Below are positions 40,687 to 49,495 of a stretch of 64,000 nt of DNA, piece by piece. Each line of letters opens with the position of its first letter. Position 1 is the first letter of the stretch. The notes under the pieces were generated by a model. It saw only the letters and a program-made list of their open reading frames with translations, was not told where the DNA came from and did no database searches. The DNA comes from Azotobacter salinestris (GTDB lineage Bacteria; Pseudomonadota; Gammaproteobacteria; Pseudomonadales; Pseudomonadaceae): assembly GCF_009363155.1 (NCBI RefSeq), contig NZ_CP045302.1, positions 4,487,001 to 4,551,000 of the forward strand. The letters are read 5' to 3'. The translations under genes and the position numbers were made by a program.

Positions 40687-42702
40687 TCACTCCACCTTGC
40701 TGCGGCGCAGCCGAGCGCTTTCGGCGATGCCGCTCTCGGCCTGCTCGGACGCCTGCTGCAGTTCCGCCGAGCGGACGAAGCGGGTCGGCGCCGAACCGTC
40801 GGCATTGTGCTGGAGGATGCCGCGAGGGCGGCCCTGGGCGTCGAGCAGCAGCTGGCCAATGCCGGCGCCGTTCCACAGGCGCTCGCCGCGCCGGCCGCGA
40901 TGGGGAATGCGCGGCACCACCTCCATCCGGCGCCGCTTGGTCAGCCAGTTGAGCGGCGACCAGGGCGCGTATAGCCAGCGGTTGAGGCGGTCGAAGCACT
41001 TCAGCAGGCCAGGGGGGAACTCGTTCTTGATGCCGCTGCTGGTGATCTGCCAGATGCGCGGTCCTCCGGCGCGGTAGCGGATCTGCACGTCGTAGGCGAA
41101 GGAGTAATGCACGTCGCCCGACAGGATCACGTAGTTGGCCGGGGTGCGCGAGTGGCGGAAGATGTTGAGGATCACCTGCGCCGCGCCGCGGTGTGCCATC
41201 CAGTTCTCCGCATCGACCAGCAGCGGGTGCCCGGCCAGGGTGAACAGGCGCTGGACGGCCTCTATCAGCTTGACGCCGAAGACCGGCGCCGGCGAGACGA
41301 TCACCGCGGCCTGCTCGTCGAGCAACTCCTGCTGCAGCTCGCAGAGGGCCTCCCAGTCCATCAGCCCCGAAGGCCGGCTCAGGTGGATTTCGCTGCGCCA
41401 GCGGCGGGTGCGGGTGTCCAGCACGATCAGGGTGGGCGTGGTCGACAACTGGTAGTGCCAGTTCTGGAACTTCAGCAGCTCGTCGATCAGCCCGTCCTGG
41501 GCTTCGCAGTCAAGGCATCCGTCGGGGTCCGCGGTCAGCGTCTCGATCTGGTGCAGGAGTTCATGGAAGACATCCGGGTTGTTGCCCCAGCCCTGGCACA
41601 GGGCATAGGCGATCAGCGCGTTGCCGATGATGCGCCGGGAGAAGGGATGGCCGTAGGCGGTTTCCTCCCAGCGCGCGGACAGGTTCCAGTCGTCGGTGAC
41701 GTCGTGGTCGTCGAAGATCATCAGGCACGGCAGATGGGCCAGGGCGCGGGCGGCCTGCGGCAGCTGGGCGCGGAAGGCGTCGAGGGCTTCCTGTTCGCCG
41801 GCGTAGCGCTCGGCGAGGGCGGCATCCAGTTCCGGCGGTTCGGGGCGGATCAGCGTCCAGGGCACCGGCGACCAGACCAGCAGGTACATCGCCAGCACCT
41901 CGGCGAGGGTGACCAGGTGGTTGTGGGCGTTGGCGGTGGTGAAGACCGGCTTTTCCACACCGCCGAAGAAGCGCTCGCGCAGAGCCTCGGTGGACTTGAA
42001 GGCGGGCAGCAGTTCTTCGCGCCGGTAATAGGTCAGCGGATGGACATAGAGCTCGTCGCTATCGGCGACCAGGGCGCCCTCGAGCTGCTCGCCGTAGAGC
42101 CCGAGCCGGCGGATCAGCGCATGGATGGCCACCAGCATGGGGCCGGCGACATCGTCCGCGTAGACCTGGTCGCCGCTCAGCATCAGCAGCGCCGGGCGTG
42201 CTTGCGGCCGCTCGCGCAGGCCGGCGAGCAGGCTGTCGACCTTGGCCAGGCCGTCCTCGCAGGGGAAGTGTGGCTTGCGGCAGGAACCGTGCAGCAGGTT
42301 GTCGAGACGCGACTTGAGCACGAAGTCCGGCCGCTTCGCCCCCTCGTGCAGCAGGTGCGGCGCCCAGTCGGCGATGCCGCTCTGCCGGCCGTCCTCCTCC
42401 AGCAGCAGGTCGTATTCGATCGGGATGTCCATGGGCAGCGGCCTGTCCAGCGGCACGTCGATCAGGTGCAGCCAGGCGTGGGTGCCGACGCGCAGGTGGT
42501 TGCAGTGCGCCGCGTCGAGTGCGATGAGGCGCTGCTGCGGACCCTGCGGTCCGCTCCAGGCCAGTTGCAGCGACAGCTGCAGCGGCCACGAGCCGACCAG
42601 CCAGAGGATCAGGCGCTCTGGGCTCAGCCGGCGCAGCAGCGGGCCGGCGATGACCGGAGGCAGGGGGGAGGTGTCGGGCGGGAGCGGGAGGTCTGTCGGC
42701 AT
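40687..42702 (-). CDS. PhoD-like alkaline phosphatase family protein
   Basis: 671-residue predicted metallophosphatase of the PhoD_2-like group. Metal-binding motifs are MLSGDQVYADDVAG, CLMIFDDHDVTDDWN and NYVILSGDVHYSFAYD. Other blocks (LIVLDTRTRRWRSE, WQITSSGIKNEFPP) recur in Pseudomonas homologues. No signal peptide or Tat motif is visible, so it may act in the cytoplasm, unlike classical PhoD. The start is taken as MPTDLPLPPD at 42702; a start 20 codons earlier (42762) is also open, and neither has a strong ribosome-binding site. Confidence 0.85.
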   Translation of the reverse strand: MPTDLPLPPDTSPLPPVIAGPLLRRLSPERLILWLVGSWPLQLSLQLAWSGPQGPQQRLIALDAAHCNHLRVGTHAWLHLIDVPLDRPLPMDIPIEYDLLLEEDGRQSGIADWAPHLLHEGAKRPDFVLKSRLDNLLHGSCRKPHFPCEDGLAKVDSLLAGLRERPQARPALLMLSGDQVYADDVAGPMLVAIHALIRRLGLYGEQLEGALVADSDELYVHPLTYYRREELLPAFKSTEALRERFFGGVEKPVFTTANAHNHLVTLAEVLAMYLLVWSPVPWTLIRPEPPELDAALAERYAGEQEALDAFRAQLPQAARALAHLPCLMIFDDHDVTDDWNLSARWEETAYGHPFSRRIIGNALIAYALCQGWGNNPDVFHELLHQIETLTADPDGCLDCEAQDGLIDELLKFQNWHYQLSTTPTLIVLDTRTRRWRSEIHLSRPSGLMDWEALCELQQELLDEQAAVIVSPAPVFGVKLIEAVQRLFTLAGHPLLVDAENWMAHRGAAQVILNIFRHSRTPANYVILSGDVHYSFAYDVQIRYRAGGPRIWQITSSGIKNEFPPGLLKCFDRLNRWLYAPWSPLNWLTKRRRMEVVPRIPHRGRRGERLWNGAGIGQLLLDAQGRPRGILQHNADGSAPTRFVRSAELQQASEQAESGIAESARLRRSKVE

Positions 42703-42879
42703 GTCTGGCGTGTCGATCCGTGCAGCATGGGGCACTCCCTCGCTCCCGTGCGTGCGGTTCATGGTCGGTGCCGCGCCCGGACGCAGGCTGCGGAGCCGGG
42801 CATTATGGCACCCGTGGGCCCTTTGACGTCAGACCCTCGCTGGGGCCTAATGCGCTCCCGCCGCCGGAGTCTTTTCGCC

Positions 42880-43785
42880 ATGTCCCCTGCTTCTGCCGCC
42901 AGCCTTCGCCCAAGCGTCCTGCACCTGCCGCGCGGCGACTGGCGTACCGTGCTGGACTGCCTGTGCGCGCACTTTCCGGCGATCGGCCGGGAGGTCTGGC
43001 TGGAGCGCATGGGCCGCGGTCGGGTGCTGGACGGCGAGGGGAACGTCCTGGGTCCCGAGCATCCCTACCGCGAGGCGCTGCGCGTCCACTACTTCCGCGA
43101 GGTGGCGGCGGAAACGCCGATCCCCTTCGCCGAGGCAGTGCTGCACGTGGACGATCATCTGGTGGTGGCGGACAAGCCGCACTTCCTGCCGGTCGCCCCG
43201 GTCGGCGAGTACGTCGAGCAGACCCTGCTGGCGCGTCTGGTGCGCCGCCTCGGCAACCCCGATCTGGTGCCGCTGCACCGCATCGACCGGCTCACCGCCG
43301 GACTGGTGCTGTTCTCCTGCAACCCGGAAAGCCGCGGGCGCTATCAGGCGCTGTTCCGCGAGCGGCGGATCCACAAGGTCTACGCGGCCATCGCGCCGGC
43401 GCTGCCCGGGCTGAGCTTCCCGCTGCTGCGCCGGACCCGGCTGGTCAAGGGCGAGCCGTTCTTCCTGATGCGCGAGGCCGAGGGCGAGCCGAACAGCGAA
43501 ACCCGCGTCGAGCTCGGCGAGCGTGCGGGGGACTTGTGGCGCTACGTGCTGTATCCGGTCACCGGCAAGACCCACCAGCTGCGCGTGCACATGGCCGCGC
43601 TGGGCGCGGGGATCTGCAACGATCCGCTCTATCCGCGCCTGCTCGAGCGCTCCCGGCGGGAGATCGACGACTATCGCCGGCCGTTGCAGCTGCTGGCGCA
43701 GAGCCTGAGCTTCGTCGATCCCCTGTGCGGGCGGGAGCGGCGCTTCGACAGCCGTCTCGCGCTGAGTTTCGATGCCTGCCGCTGA
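42880..43785 (+). CDS. RluA-family pseudouridine synthase
   Basis: 301-residue RNA pseudouridine synthase. The catalytic motif HRIDRLTAGLVLFS carries the Asp; PVTGKTHQLRVHMAALG and NDPLYP are the other family blocks. It lacks an N-terminal S4 domain. It resembles the Pseudomonas RluA-like group and the target base (tRNA or rRNA) is not predictable. The start is the ATG at 42880 (MSPASAASLRPSV); an in-frame ATG at 42850 would add ten Arg-rich residues. Confidence 0.9.
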   Translation: MSPASAASLRPSVLHLPRGDWRTVLDCLCAHFPAIGREVWLERMGRGRVLDGEGNVLGPEHPYREALRVHYFREVAAETPIPFAEAVLHVDDHLVVADKPHFLPVAPVGEYVEQTLLARLVRRLGNPDLVPLHRIDRLTAGLVLFSCNPESRGRYQALFRERRIHKVYAAIAPALPGLSFPLLRRTRLVKGEPFFLMREAEGEPNSETRVELGERAGDLWRYVLYPVTGKTHQLRVHMAALGAGICNDPLYPRLLERSRREIDDYRRPLQLLAQSLSFVDPLCGRERRFDSRLALSFDACR

Positions 43786-43824
43786 GGCCCGCCGGGAGGC
43801 GGGCGGGGCTGGAATGCGGAGCGC

Positions 43825-44358
43825 TCAGTCGGCCTTGATCTGGATGGTCTTCTCGGCGCTGAGCGCTTCGGCCTTCTTCGGCAGGCTCAGGGTCAGCACG
43901 CCCTTGTTGAAGTGCGCCTCGATGCGGTCGGCGTCGACTTCCGCGGGCAGAGCGAAGCTGCGCTGGAAGGAGCCGTAGTAGCGCTCGGCGACGTAGGCGT
44001 CCTTCTTCCTGTCCTCGTGCTCTTCCTTCTTCTCGCCGCGGATGGTCAGGCAGCCGCTGGACAGCTTGATCTCGATGTCCTTCTCGTCCAGGCCGGGCAG
44101 CTCGGCGGAGATCTCGTAGGCCGCGCCCTTGTCGTTGATGTCCACCGCCGGCATGCCCTGGCTGAACAGCTCCCGTGCCCACTGTGGCTCGCTGTCGAAC
44201 AGGCTGCGGCTGAAGGGGCTGCGCAGGGCCTTGCGACCGAAGTCGGAGAACAGGTGGTCGACCTGCCGGCGCAGGCGGTCGAGCGGATGCCAGTGTTCCA
44301 GGGAATGCCTGCTGTCCTGCGTGCCGCCCGTGGGCCCTTGCTTGTCGCTGTTGATCAT
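43825..44358 (-). CDS. Small heat-shock protein (Hsp20/IbpA family)
   Basis: 177-residue ATP-independent holdase chaperone. The ATG at 44358 follows GGGAGGGATTGGAA. After a variable N-terminus (WHPLDRLRRQVDHLF) comes the alpha-crystallin domain (VDINDKGAAYEISAELPGLDEKDIEI, with LTIRGEKKEE, ERYYGSFQRSFALP and FNKGVLTLSLPKK), ending in an extension with IQIKAD rather than a canonical I-x-I/V tail. It belongs to the HSP20 class longer than IbpA. A monocistronic unit. Confidence 0.93.
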   Translation of the reverse strand: MINSDKQGPTGGTQDSRHSLEHWHPLDRLRRQVDHLFSDFGRKALRSPFSRSLFDSEPQWARELFSQGMPAVDINDKGAAYEISAELPGLDEKDIEIKLSSGCLTIRGEKKEEHEDRKKDAYVAERYYGSFQRSFALPAEVDADRIEAHFNKGVLTLSLPKKAEALSAEKTIQIKAD

Positions 44359-44473
44359 TTCCAATCCCTCCCGATGGCGATTGTCCGAAGCGGACAGGCC
44401 AAAGCTTAGGCCAGTCTCCATGACCCGCTTCCGGGGGGTGCCGGGAAGCTCCTGTCCCGGCGCGGCTGCGTCA

Positions 44474-45409
44474 TCACAGGTGCGGCTTCATGATGCCGAT
44501 CAGCAGGCTGATGGTGAAGAAGGACATCAGCGTGGTGAACAGCAGGGCAGCAGCGCAGCGGCCCTCGATGCCGAAGCGCTGGCCGAAGATCGGGTAGATG
44601 CTCAGCATGGGCGAGCTGGCGAACATCACCCCGGCCACCATCAGCGCCGGGTCCACGCCCGGCAGCAGCGAGAAGAGCAGGAACACCGCCAGCGGGTGCA
44701 GGATCAGCTTGCCCGCGGCGATCATCGGCAGCCCGGCGAACAGGCCTTTCAGCTTCAGGCCGTAGAGCGAGCCGCCGATCACGAACAGCGCCACCGGCGC
44801 CGAGGCCGCGGCGAGCATCTCCACCACCTTGCCCGGAATCGCCGGCAGGCGCGCCTCCAGGAGGGACAACAGCAGGCCGCTCAGCATGGCGAGGATCAGC
44901 GGCGTCCGGGCCAGGCGCTTGGCCGTCTCGCGCAGCACCTTGGCGGTGGAACCCTGCTGCCGGCCGGCCTCGGCGAGGATCAGGCTGAGCGGAATGATCA
45001 GCAGGTTCTCCACCAGCATGTTCAGCGCCAGGCCGATGGCCGCCGCCGGGCCGAGCAGCATGGCGACGATGGGGTAGCCGACGAAGCCGCTGTTGGAGAC
45101 AGCCATGCCCAGGGCGGTGATGGCGCCGGTGGTCAGGGGCTCGCGGCGCAGCCTGAGAGCAAGCAGCAGGCCGAGCAGGTAGACCGCCAGGGAGCCCAGG
45201 GTGTAGGCCAGCATGTATTGCCAGTTCATCACCTCCTGGAAGGCGTTGTTCGACAACGCCTTGAGCACCAGCGCCGGCAGGGCGAAGGTGATGACGAAGC
45301 TGCCGAGACCACGGATCTGTTCGCGGCTGATCACATCGAAGCGGACGGCGAAGAAGCCGAGCCCGATCAGGATGAAGATGGGCGTGGTGATGGAGAGGAT
45401 CTGCAGCAC
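44474..45409 (-). CDS. AEC-family transporter
   Basis: 311-residue ten-helix membrane carrier of the auxin efflux carrier family (MdcF-like), usually moving malonate or other dicarboxylates or organic acids. MLQILSITTPIFILIGLGFFAVR opens the fold; two five-helix halves are visible, with the conserved MAVSNSGFVGYPI crossover and MFASSPMLSIYPIFG. Divergent from the tautomerase gene with a TGTTCG-N5-CGAACA site between them. Substrate unknown. Confidence 0.88.
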   Translation of the reverse strand: MLQILSITTPIFILIGLGFFAVRFDVISREQIRGLGSFVITFALPALVLKALSNNAFQEVMNWQYMLAYTLGSLAVYLLGLLLALRLRREPLTTGAITALGMAVSNSGFVGYPIVAMLLGPAAAIGLALNMLVENLLIIPLSLILAEAGRQQGSTAKVLRETAKRLARTPLILAMLSGLLLSLLEARLPAIPGKVVEMLAAASAPVALFVIGGSLYGLKLKGLFAGLPMIAAGKLILHPLAVFLLFSLLPGVDPALMVAGVMFASSPMLSIYPIFGQRFGIEGRCAAALLFTTLMSFFTISLLIGIMKPHL

Positions 45410-45509
45410 GGCTGACTACCTTGGTGGGATGGCGAGGAGGGAAGGGGCAGGGGTGCTTGCAGATTGTACTGACCGGTTCAAGCCGGTGCGTCAAAGGAAC
45501 CCCCCGTAG

Positions 45510-45526
45510 TGTTCGTTTAGCGAACA
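45510..45526. promoter_or_regulatory. IclR-type operator candidate
   Basis: TGTTCGTTTAGCGAACA has perfect 6-nt arms (TGTTCG/CGAACA) and resembles PcaR/PobR/IclR-family sites. It sits 101 nt upstream of the AEC carrier and 192 nt before the tautomerase, in a 308-nt gap with no gene. Confidence 0.55.
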
Positions 45527-45717
45527 CATATGGCGGCGCGCCATGAGCTCCTCAGAAATTATTTAGTTGACAGACATCGTATCTCATTGGAGGCTGCTCG
45601 CAACCGGCAGGCAATGCCGGCTCTAGCGAGCGGGAAAGGCGTCTCGCTTGATTTATAACCCAGGCTGCCTTGCCGCGCCGCATGGCGAAGTGGCAGCTCT
45701 TCTGGAGTAGTCATCCT

Positions 45718-45909
45718 ATGCCCATCGTCCATGTACACCTCATCGAAGGCCCCAGCCGCGAGCAGAAGGAATCCATGATCCGCGAAGTCAGTCAGGCCAT
45801 CTCCCGCTCGCTGGACTCTCCCATGGAGCGGATCCGGGTGATCATCCACGAGATCCCCAAGACCGACTTCGGCATCGCCGGCGAGCCGGCCAGCAAGCTC
45901 AGGCCCTGA
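45718..45909 (+). CDS. 4-oxalocrotonate tautomerase family protein
   Basis: 63-residue tautomerase. MPIVHVHLIEGPSREQKESM places the catalytic Pro at mature position 1, and EIPKTDFGIAGEPASKL is the normal C-terminus with a P-x-x-x-F/W-G motif. 4-OT enzymes isomerise 2-hydroxymuconate in aromatic meta-cleavage, but the family is promiscuous. No meta-pathway genes lie nearby. Start at the ATG at 45718. Confidence 0.9.
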   Translation: MPIVHVHLIEGPSREQKESMIREVSQAISRSLDSPMERIRVIIHEIPKTDFGIAGEPASKLRP

Positions 45910-46034
45910 GGGGAACCCGCAGCGTGCAGGCGGGCCGGGGAGGCGGGCCTGTCTCCCCCGGCATCGCGGCGCACCGGCTGTGCAGGGCCATGGTTTCAGG
46001 TTCCCGGAAAGGCTTCCTGGCCAGAGGAGGTCCC

Positions 46035-46240
46035 ATGAAAGCGATGACCTGCGACCGCTACCATAGCGGCCGGCAGCCGTCTGGAGATCCCCGTGGCCTG
46101 GGTGTTTCCCCTGGAGCAGGCGGGGCCGCCACGCTACGAGGTAGGAGCCATGCGGATCTGCGCGAGGCCAAAGCCTTCATCGAGACGGCGTTCGGGCGCT
46201 ACGAGTCCAATTACGAGGAAGTGATCCGCAGGCCCGTTCC
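46035..46240 (+). pseudogene. Possible frameshifted small gene
   Basis: AGAGGAGGTCCC precedes an ATG at 46035 (MKAMTCDRYHS). G/C-biased codons run in this frame at first, switch to another frame over about 46063-46148 (SRLEIPVAWVFPLEQ), and return to the first (ADLREAKAFIETAFGRYESN). No stop closes the first frame before the antisense patatin gene. A CCCGTCCG...CGGACGGG hairpin follows at about 46248-46273. Not recognised; two compensating indels in a decayed gene of about 75 codons would explain the pattern. Confidence 0.3.
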
Positions 46241-46277
46241 CGTCCGCGCCTCGGGCGGACGGGGTCGCCGTCCGCGC

Positions 46278-47408
46278 TCAGGAGATATCCGCGCCCTGGA
46301 GTTCCCTGGACTCGCCGCCGCTGAAGGTCCGCACGACGAACTCTCCCGGGGCGGCACGCCGGCTGCCCAGCTCCTGCAGGGCCCGCGCCATGTCCGCACG
46401 GCCGCTTTCCCAGCGCTCGGTCAGCACCGGCCGGGAGAAGTCGAACGCCCGAAGTTCGGTATCGTGGGGCACGCTGGTGTGGCTGAGCAGCAGCAGTGTG
46501 GTGCCACCGCCAAGCTTTTCTCCCTCCGCCAGGGCCGGCGCCAGGGCGGGGTCCGTGCGCACTTCCGCCGGAAGCCTGTCGCCGAGCAGGCGCAGCTGGC
46601 GGCGCAGCTCATGGACCTGTCTCAGGTTCTTCAGCGCCTTCCACGTCTGGGACGAGAGCAACAGTTCGAGCTGCCGGTCGACCGCCTGTCCGACGGTGTG
46701 CACCCCATCGTTCTGCCGGCGCAGCAGATCCAGCGCGATGCACAACCGGTCCTCCGCGACATGCTCCTCCAGCGTGGCCTCCAGGGGCAGGTTCGAGGAC
46801 ATGGCGCCGTCGACCAGCAGGCGGCCAGCGATCTCGACGGGCGGAAAGAAGGGCAGGAAGCCGCAGCTCGCCAGCAGGTGGTCGACCTCGATCGGCCCCT
46901 CGGTGGTGTCGAAGCGCACCTCCTCGCCGCTGTGGGCGTCCACGGTGACGACGATCATCCGGGTCTCGCCGCTGTTCAGCCGGCCGAAGTCGACGGCCTT
47001 TTTCAGCTGCTCGCGCAAGGGGCTGAGGTCGTAGAGGCTTTTGTCGGTGGGCATGCCCGGCAGCATCGACAGGGCGCCCGGAAAGCGTGGATGGTAGATG
47101 CCCGCGCTGCCGAGGAGGGCGCATTGCATGATGCGCGCCCGGCCGCTGTCCAGCGCCGTCGACCAGTAGGCCGGCCCCAGGACCCAGGCGGCCATGTCCT
47201 GCGAAACCATCGCCCAGAAGCGACGCAGGCTGTCCACGCGCTTTTCCGGCGGATTGCCGGCGATGAGCGCGGCATTGATCGCGCCGGTGGAAACGGCGAC
47301 GAATTGCCCCGGATACAGGCCGCGTTGATGCAGCGTCTCGTAGGCGCCGGCCTCGTAGGCGCCGAGTGCGTTGCCTCCGGCCAGGATGAGCGTGATCCGA
47401 TCGGTCAT
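46278..47408 (-). CDS. Patatin-like phospholipase, altered nucleophile motif
   Basis: 376-residue patatin-family lipid acyl hydrolase. The oxyanion-hole region reads LILAGGNALGAYEAGAYE, where GGGARG is usual. The nucleophile Ser40 is in AVSTG instead of GxSxG, the first Gly being Ala. The Asp of the Ser-Asp dyad is D200 in VDGAMSSNLPLE. Length and order are otherwise typical. The SDR gene lies 70 nt upstream on the same strand. It may be active with altered geometry; the substrate is unknown. Confidence 0.87.
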   Translation of the reverse strand: MTDRITLILAGGNALGAYEAGAYETLHQRGLYPGQFVAVSTGAINAALIAGNPPEKRVDSLRRFWAMVSQDMAAWVLGPAYWSTALDSGRARIMQCALLGSAGIYHPRFPGALSMLPGMPTDKSLYDLSPLREQLKKAVDFGRLNSGETRMIVVTVDAHSGEEVRFDTTEGPIEVDHLLASCGFLPFFPPVEIAGRLLVDGAMSSNLPLEATLEEHVAEDRLCIALDLLRRQNDGVHTVGQAVDRQLELLLSSQTWKALKNLRQVHELRRQLRLLGDRLPAEVRTDPALAPALAEGEKLGGGTTLLLLSHTSVPHDTELRAFDFSRPVLTERWESGRADMARALQELGSRRAAPGEFVVRTFSGGESRELQGADIS

Positions 47409-47478
47409 GGTGAGCTCCTTGGGGCGATCCCCCGGCTCAGGCCGGGGTGACGGAATGGAGGGTCGGTATCGGGCGTGT

Positions 47479-48462
47479 CTAGCTTCCGTGGCCGGCCCTG
47501 CGGCGCCAGAGCAGGATGCCGAGCGGCAGGCCGATCAGGGCCAGGGCCAGCAGCGAGGGCACGCCGCCGTTGTTCGGCCCCTTGCGCCAGCCGCCACGCA
47601 CGGTATGCCCGTCGTACATCGGTTCGAACAGGGTGCCGCTGCTCTCCTTGCCCGGTTCGCCGGCGAGAAAGCCACGCGGGGAGAGCTGGGCGCCGAGCCG
47701 CGTCATCAGTTGGGGCGCGAGGCGTTGCAGCAGGGCGGCCGCGCGTCCGGCCCCGCCGACGACGACCTCGGCACGCGGCTGCCGGACCAGGTCCACGACC
47801 GTGCGGGCGACCTTCTCCGGCGTGTAGACCGGCGGCGCGGCGCGCACCCGGTGATGGCTGAAGTTGGCCGCATGCTCGAAGAAGGGCGTATCGATGACCG
47901 CGGGCAGGACGGTACAGACGTGGATGCCCCGCTGGTCCCACACTTCCTGGCGCAGTGCCTCGGAAAAGCCGCGCACGGCGAACTTGCTGGTGGCGTAGGC
48001 GGTGGAGTCCGGCTGGGCGAGGACCCCGGCGATGGAGGCGTTGTTGATCAGGATGCCGTGGCCCTGGGCGCGGAACTGGCGTATCGCCGCCCTGGCGCCG
48101 TACATGTAGCCGAAGACGTTGGTCTCGATCACCCGGCGCCAGATTTCGGAGGGGATGTCCTCCAGCCGGCCGAACACGCCCACGCCGGCGTTGTTGAACC
48201 ACACGTCGATCCGGCCGAAGCGGACGATGGCCTGGCGTGCCAGCTTTTCGACGTCCTCCTCGCACGTCACGTCGGTGCCCAGGGCGAAGGCGCTGCCGCC
48301 CAGCTCCCGGCACTTGCGCGCTACCTCCTCGAGCATCTCCGTGCGCCGGGCGGCGAGCAGGAGCCTGGCGCCGCGCTCGGCAAAGGCATAGGCGGAGGCG
48401 CGGCCGATGCCGCTCGACGCTCCGGTGATGACGACGACTGTCCCGCTGGAGATCGGATTCAT
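47479..48462 (-). CDS. Short-chain dehydrogenase/reductase with C-terminal membrane anchor
   Basis: 327-residue classical SDR. Cofactor motif TGASSGIGRASA, NNAG (WFNNAGVGVFG), catalytic Ser in NNASIAGVLAQ, and YATSK for Tyr and Lys. Unlike the usual 250-residue enzymes it has a roughly 80-residue extension ending in a hydrophobic helix (LLALALIGLPLGILLW) and RRRAGHGS, so it is probably bound to the inner membrane. Upstream of the patatin gene and perhaps cotranscribed; a lipid or alcohol substrate is plausible but inferred. Confidence 0.88.
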   Translation of the reverse strand: MNPISSGTVVVITGASSGIGRASAYAFAERGARLLLAARRTEMLEEVARKCRELGGSAFALGTDVTCEEDVEKLARQAIVRFGRIDVWFNNAGVGVFGRLEDIPSEIWRRVIETNVFGYMYGARAAIRQFRAQGHGILINNASIAGVLAQPDSTAYATSKFAVRGFSEALRQEVWDQRGIHVCTVLPAVIDTPFFEHAANFSHHRVRAAPPVYTPEKVARTVVDLVRQPRAEVVVGGAGRAAALLQRLAPQLMTRLGAQLSPRGFLAGEPGKESSGTLFEPMYDGHTVRGGWRKGPNNGGVPSLLALALIGLPLGILLWRRRAGHGS

Positions 48463-48581
48463 GGCGTTCCCTCGGCTTGAGCGCTTGGGCGGTTACGGCC
48501 TGCTTGCTGAGAGAGAGCGATTCCGCGAGAAGTTCAAAGGCGTGCGCGATTGGCTGACGGCCTGTCGGCCGCAGAGGGGCC

Positions 48582-49349
48582 TCAGAGAATCGGCTTGAGC
48601 AGGGCCTGGGCTTCGTACAGGGCGGGCAGGTAACGCTCGCGCATCTCCTCCGGGCTCATCCGCGAGGCATGGGTGGTCAGCGTCAGGCTGGCCTTCAGCT
48701 GCCCCTCGCGGTCGCGCAGCGGCACGCCCAGCACGCGCATGCCCACTTCGTATTCCTGGTCCACCAGTGCATGACCGAGTTCGCCGATCCGGGCGATCTC
48801 GGCCCTGATCGCCTCCGCCGAGGTCCGGGTGTAGGGCGTCAGGGCGCGCAGCTCGACCCGCGCGAAGTAGGCGTCCAGCGCCGTGGCGTCCAGCGCGGCC
48901 AGCCACAGCCGGCCGCTCGCCGTGCAGTACATCGGCACCCGCGAGCCGGGGCGGATCGACAGCGAGGCGACGTGGCTGTAGCGGCTGCGCACGATGTGCA
49001 CGATGTCGTCGCCGTCGCGCACCCCCACCGAGACATGCTCCTGGGTATTGCGCGCCACCTGCTCGACGATCGGCCGCAGCATGCGCGGCAGCTGCGCCGA
49101 ATCCACGTAGGCCTGGCCGATGCGCAGGGCCTTGGCGGTCAGCCAATAGTGGCGCCCGTCGGTCTCGGCGAAGCCGTCGTGGACCAGGGTCAGCAGAAAG
49201 CGCCGCACCGCGCTCGGCGTCAGTCCGGAAAGGCTGGCCGCCTGCGGCACGCTGAGGCGCGGATGGCGCTCGGAGAACAGCTGCATCAGGGCCAGGCCCT
49301 TCTGCAGGCCGACGATCAGGTCGCGGGAGTGGATGACGGGCTGTTTCAT
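48582..49349 (-). CDS. IclR-family transcriptional regulator
   Basis: 255-residue IclR/PcaR-type regulator. N-terminal winged HTH (LSVPQAASLSGLTPSAVRRFLLTLVHDGFAE) is followed by an effector domain with ASLSIRPGSRVPMYCTASGRLWLAAL and VDQEYEVGMRVLGVPLRD. It resembles the PcaR/PcaU/PobR subgroup, which sense aromatic or hydroaromatic acids. Divergent from the AroE-like operon across 146 nt with a TGCGATTATCGCA site, so it probably controls that operon and itself. Confidence 0.92.
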   Translation of the reverse strand: MKQPVIHSRDLIVGLQKGLALMQLFSERHPRLSVPQAASLSGLTPSAVRRFLLTLVHDGFAETDGRHYWLTAKALRIGQAYVDSAQLPRMLRPIVEQVARNTQEHVSVGVRDGDDIVHIVRSRYSHVASLSIRPGSRVPMYCTASGRLWLAALDATALDAYFARVELRALTPYTRTSAEAIRAEIARIGELGHALVDQEYEVGMRVLGVPLRDREGQLKASLTLTTHASRMSPEEMRERYLPALYEAQALLKPIL

Positions 49350-49377
49350 GGAGGCGGAAGGTATTTTGCCGATTCGG

Positions 49378-49390
49378 TGCGATTATCGCA
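49378..49390. promoter_or_regulatory. IclR-family operator between regulator and AroE-like operon
   Basis: TGCGATTATCGCA is palindromic apart from its central base and resembles the core of PcaR/PobR-type boxes (GTTCGATAATCGCAC-like). It lies 28 nt upstream of the iclR start and 105 nt upstream of the AroE-like gene. Confidence 0.65.
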
Positions 49391-49495
49391 GTGTAAGCGC
49401 GATTAACAAATAAAACGGCGAACAGGAACCTTGTTCCGGAAATTGCGGATGGCACAGGATGGCTCCCACAACAAATCCAAGAACTGGAGGCCCGC

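Noticed and set aside
45924-47450. 508-codon plus-strand ORF
   Set aside because: Mostly antisense to the patatin gene; only the first 200 nt or so (46035-46240) show codon bias, so that part alone is kept as a possible pseudogene.
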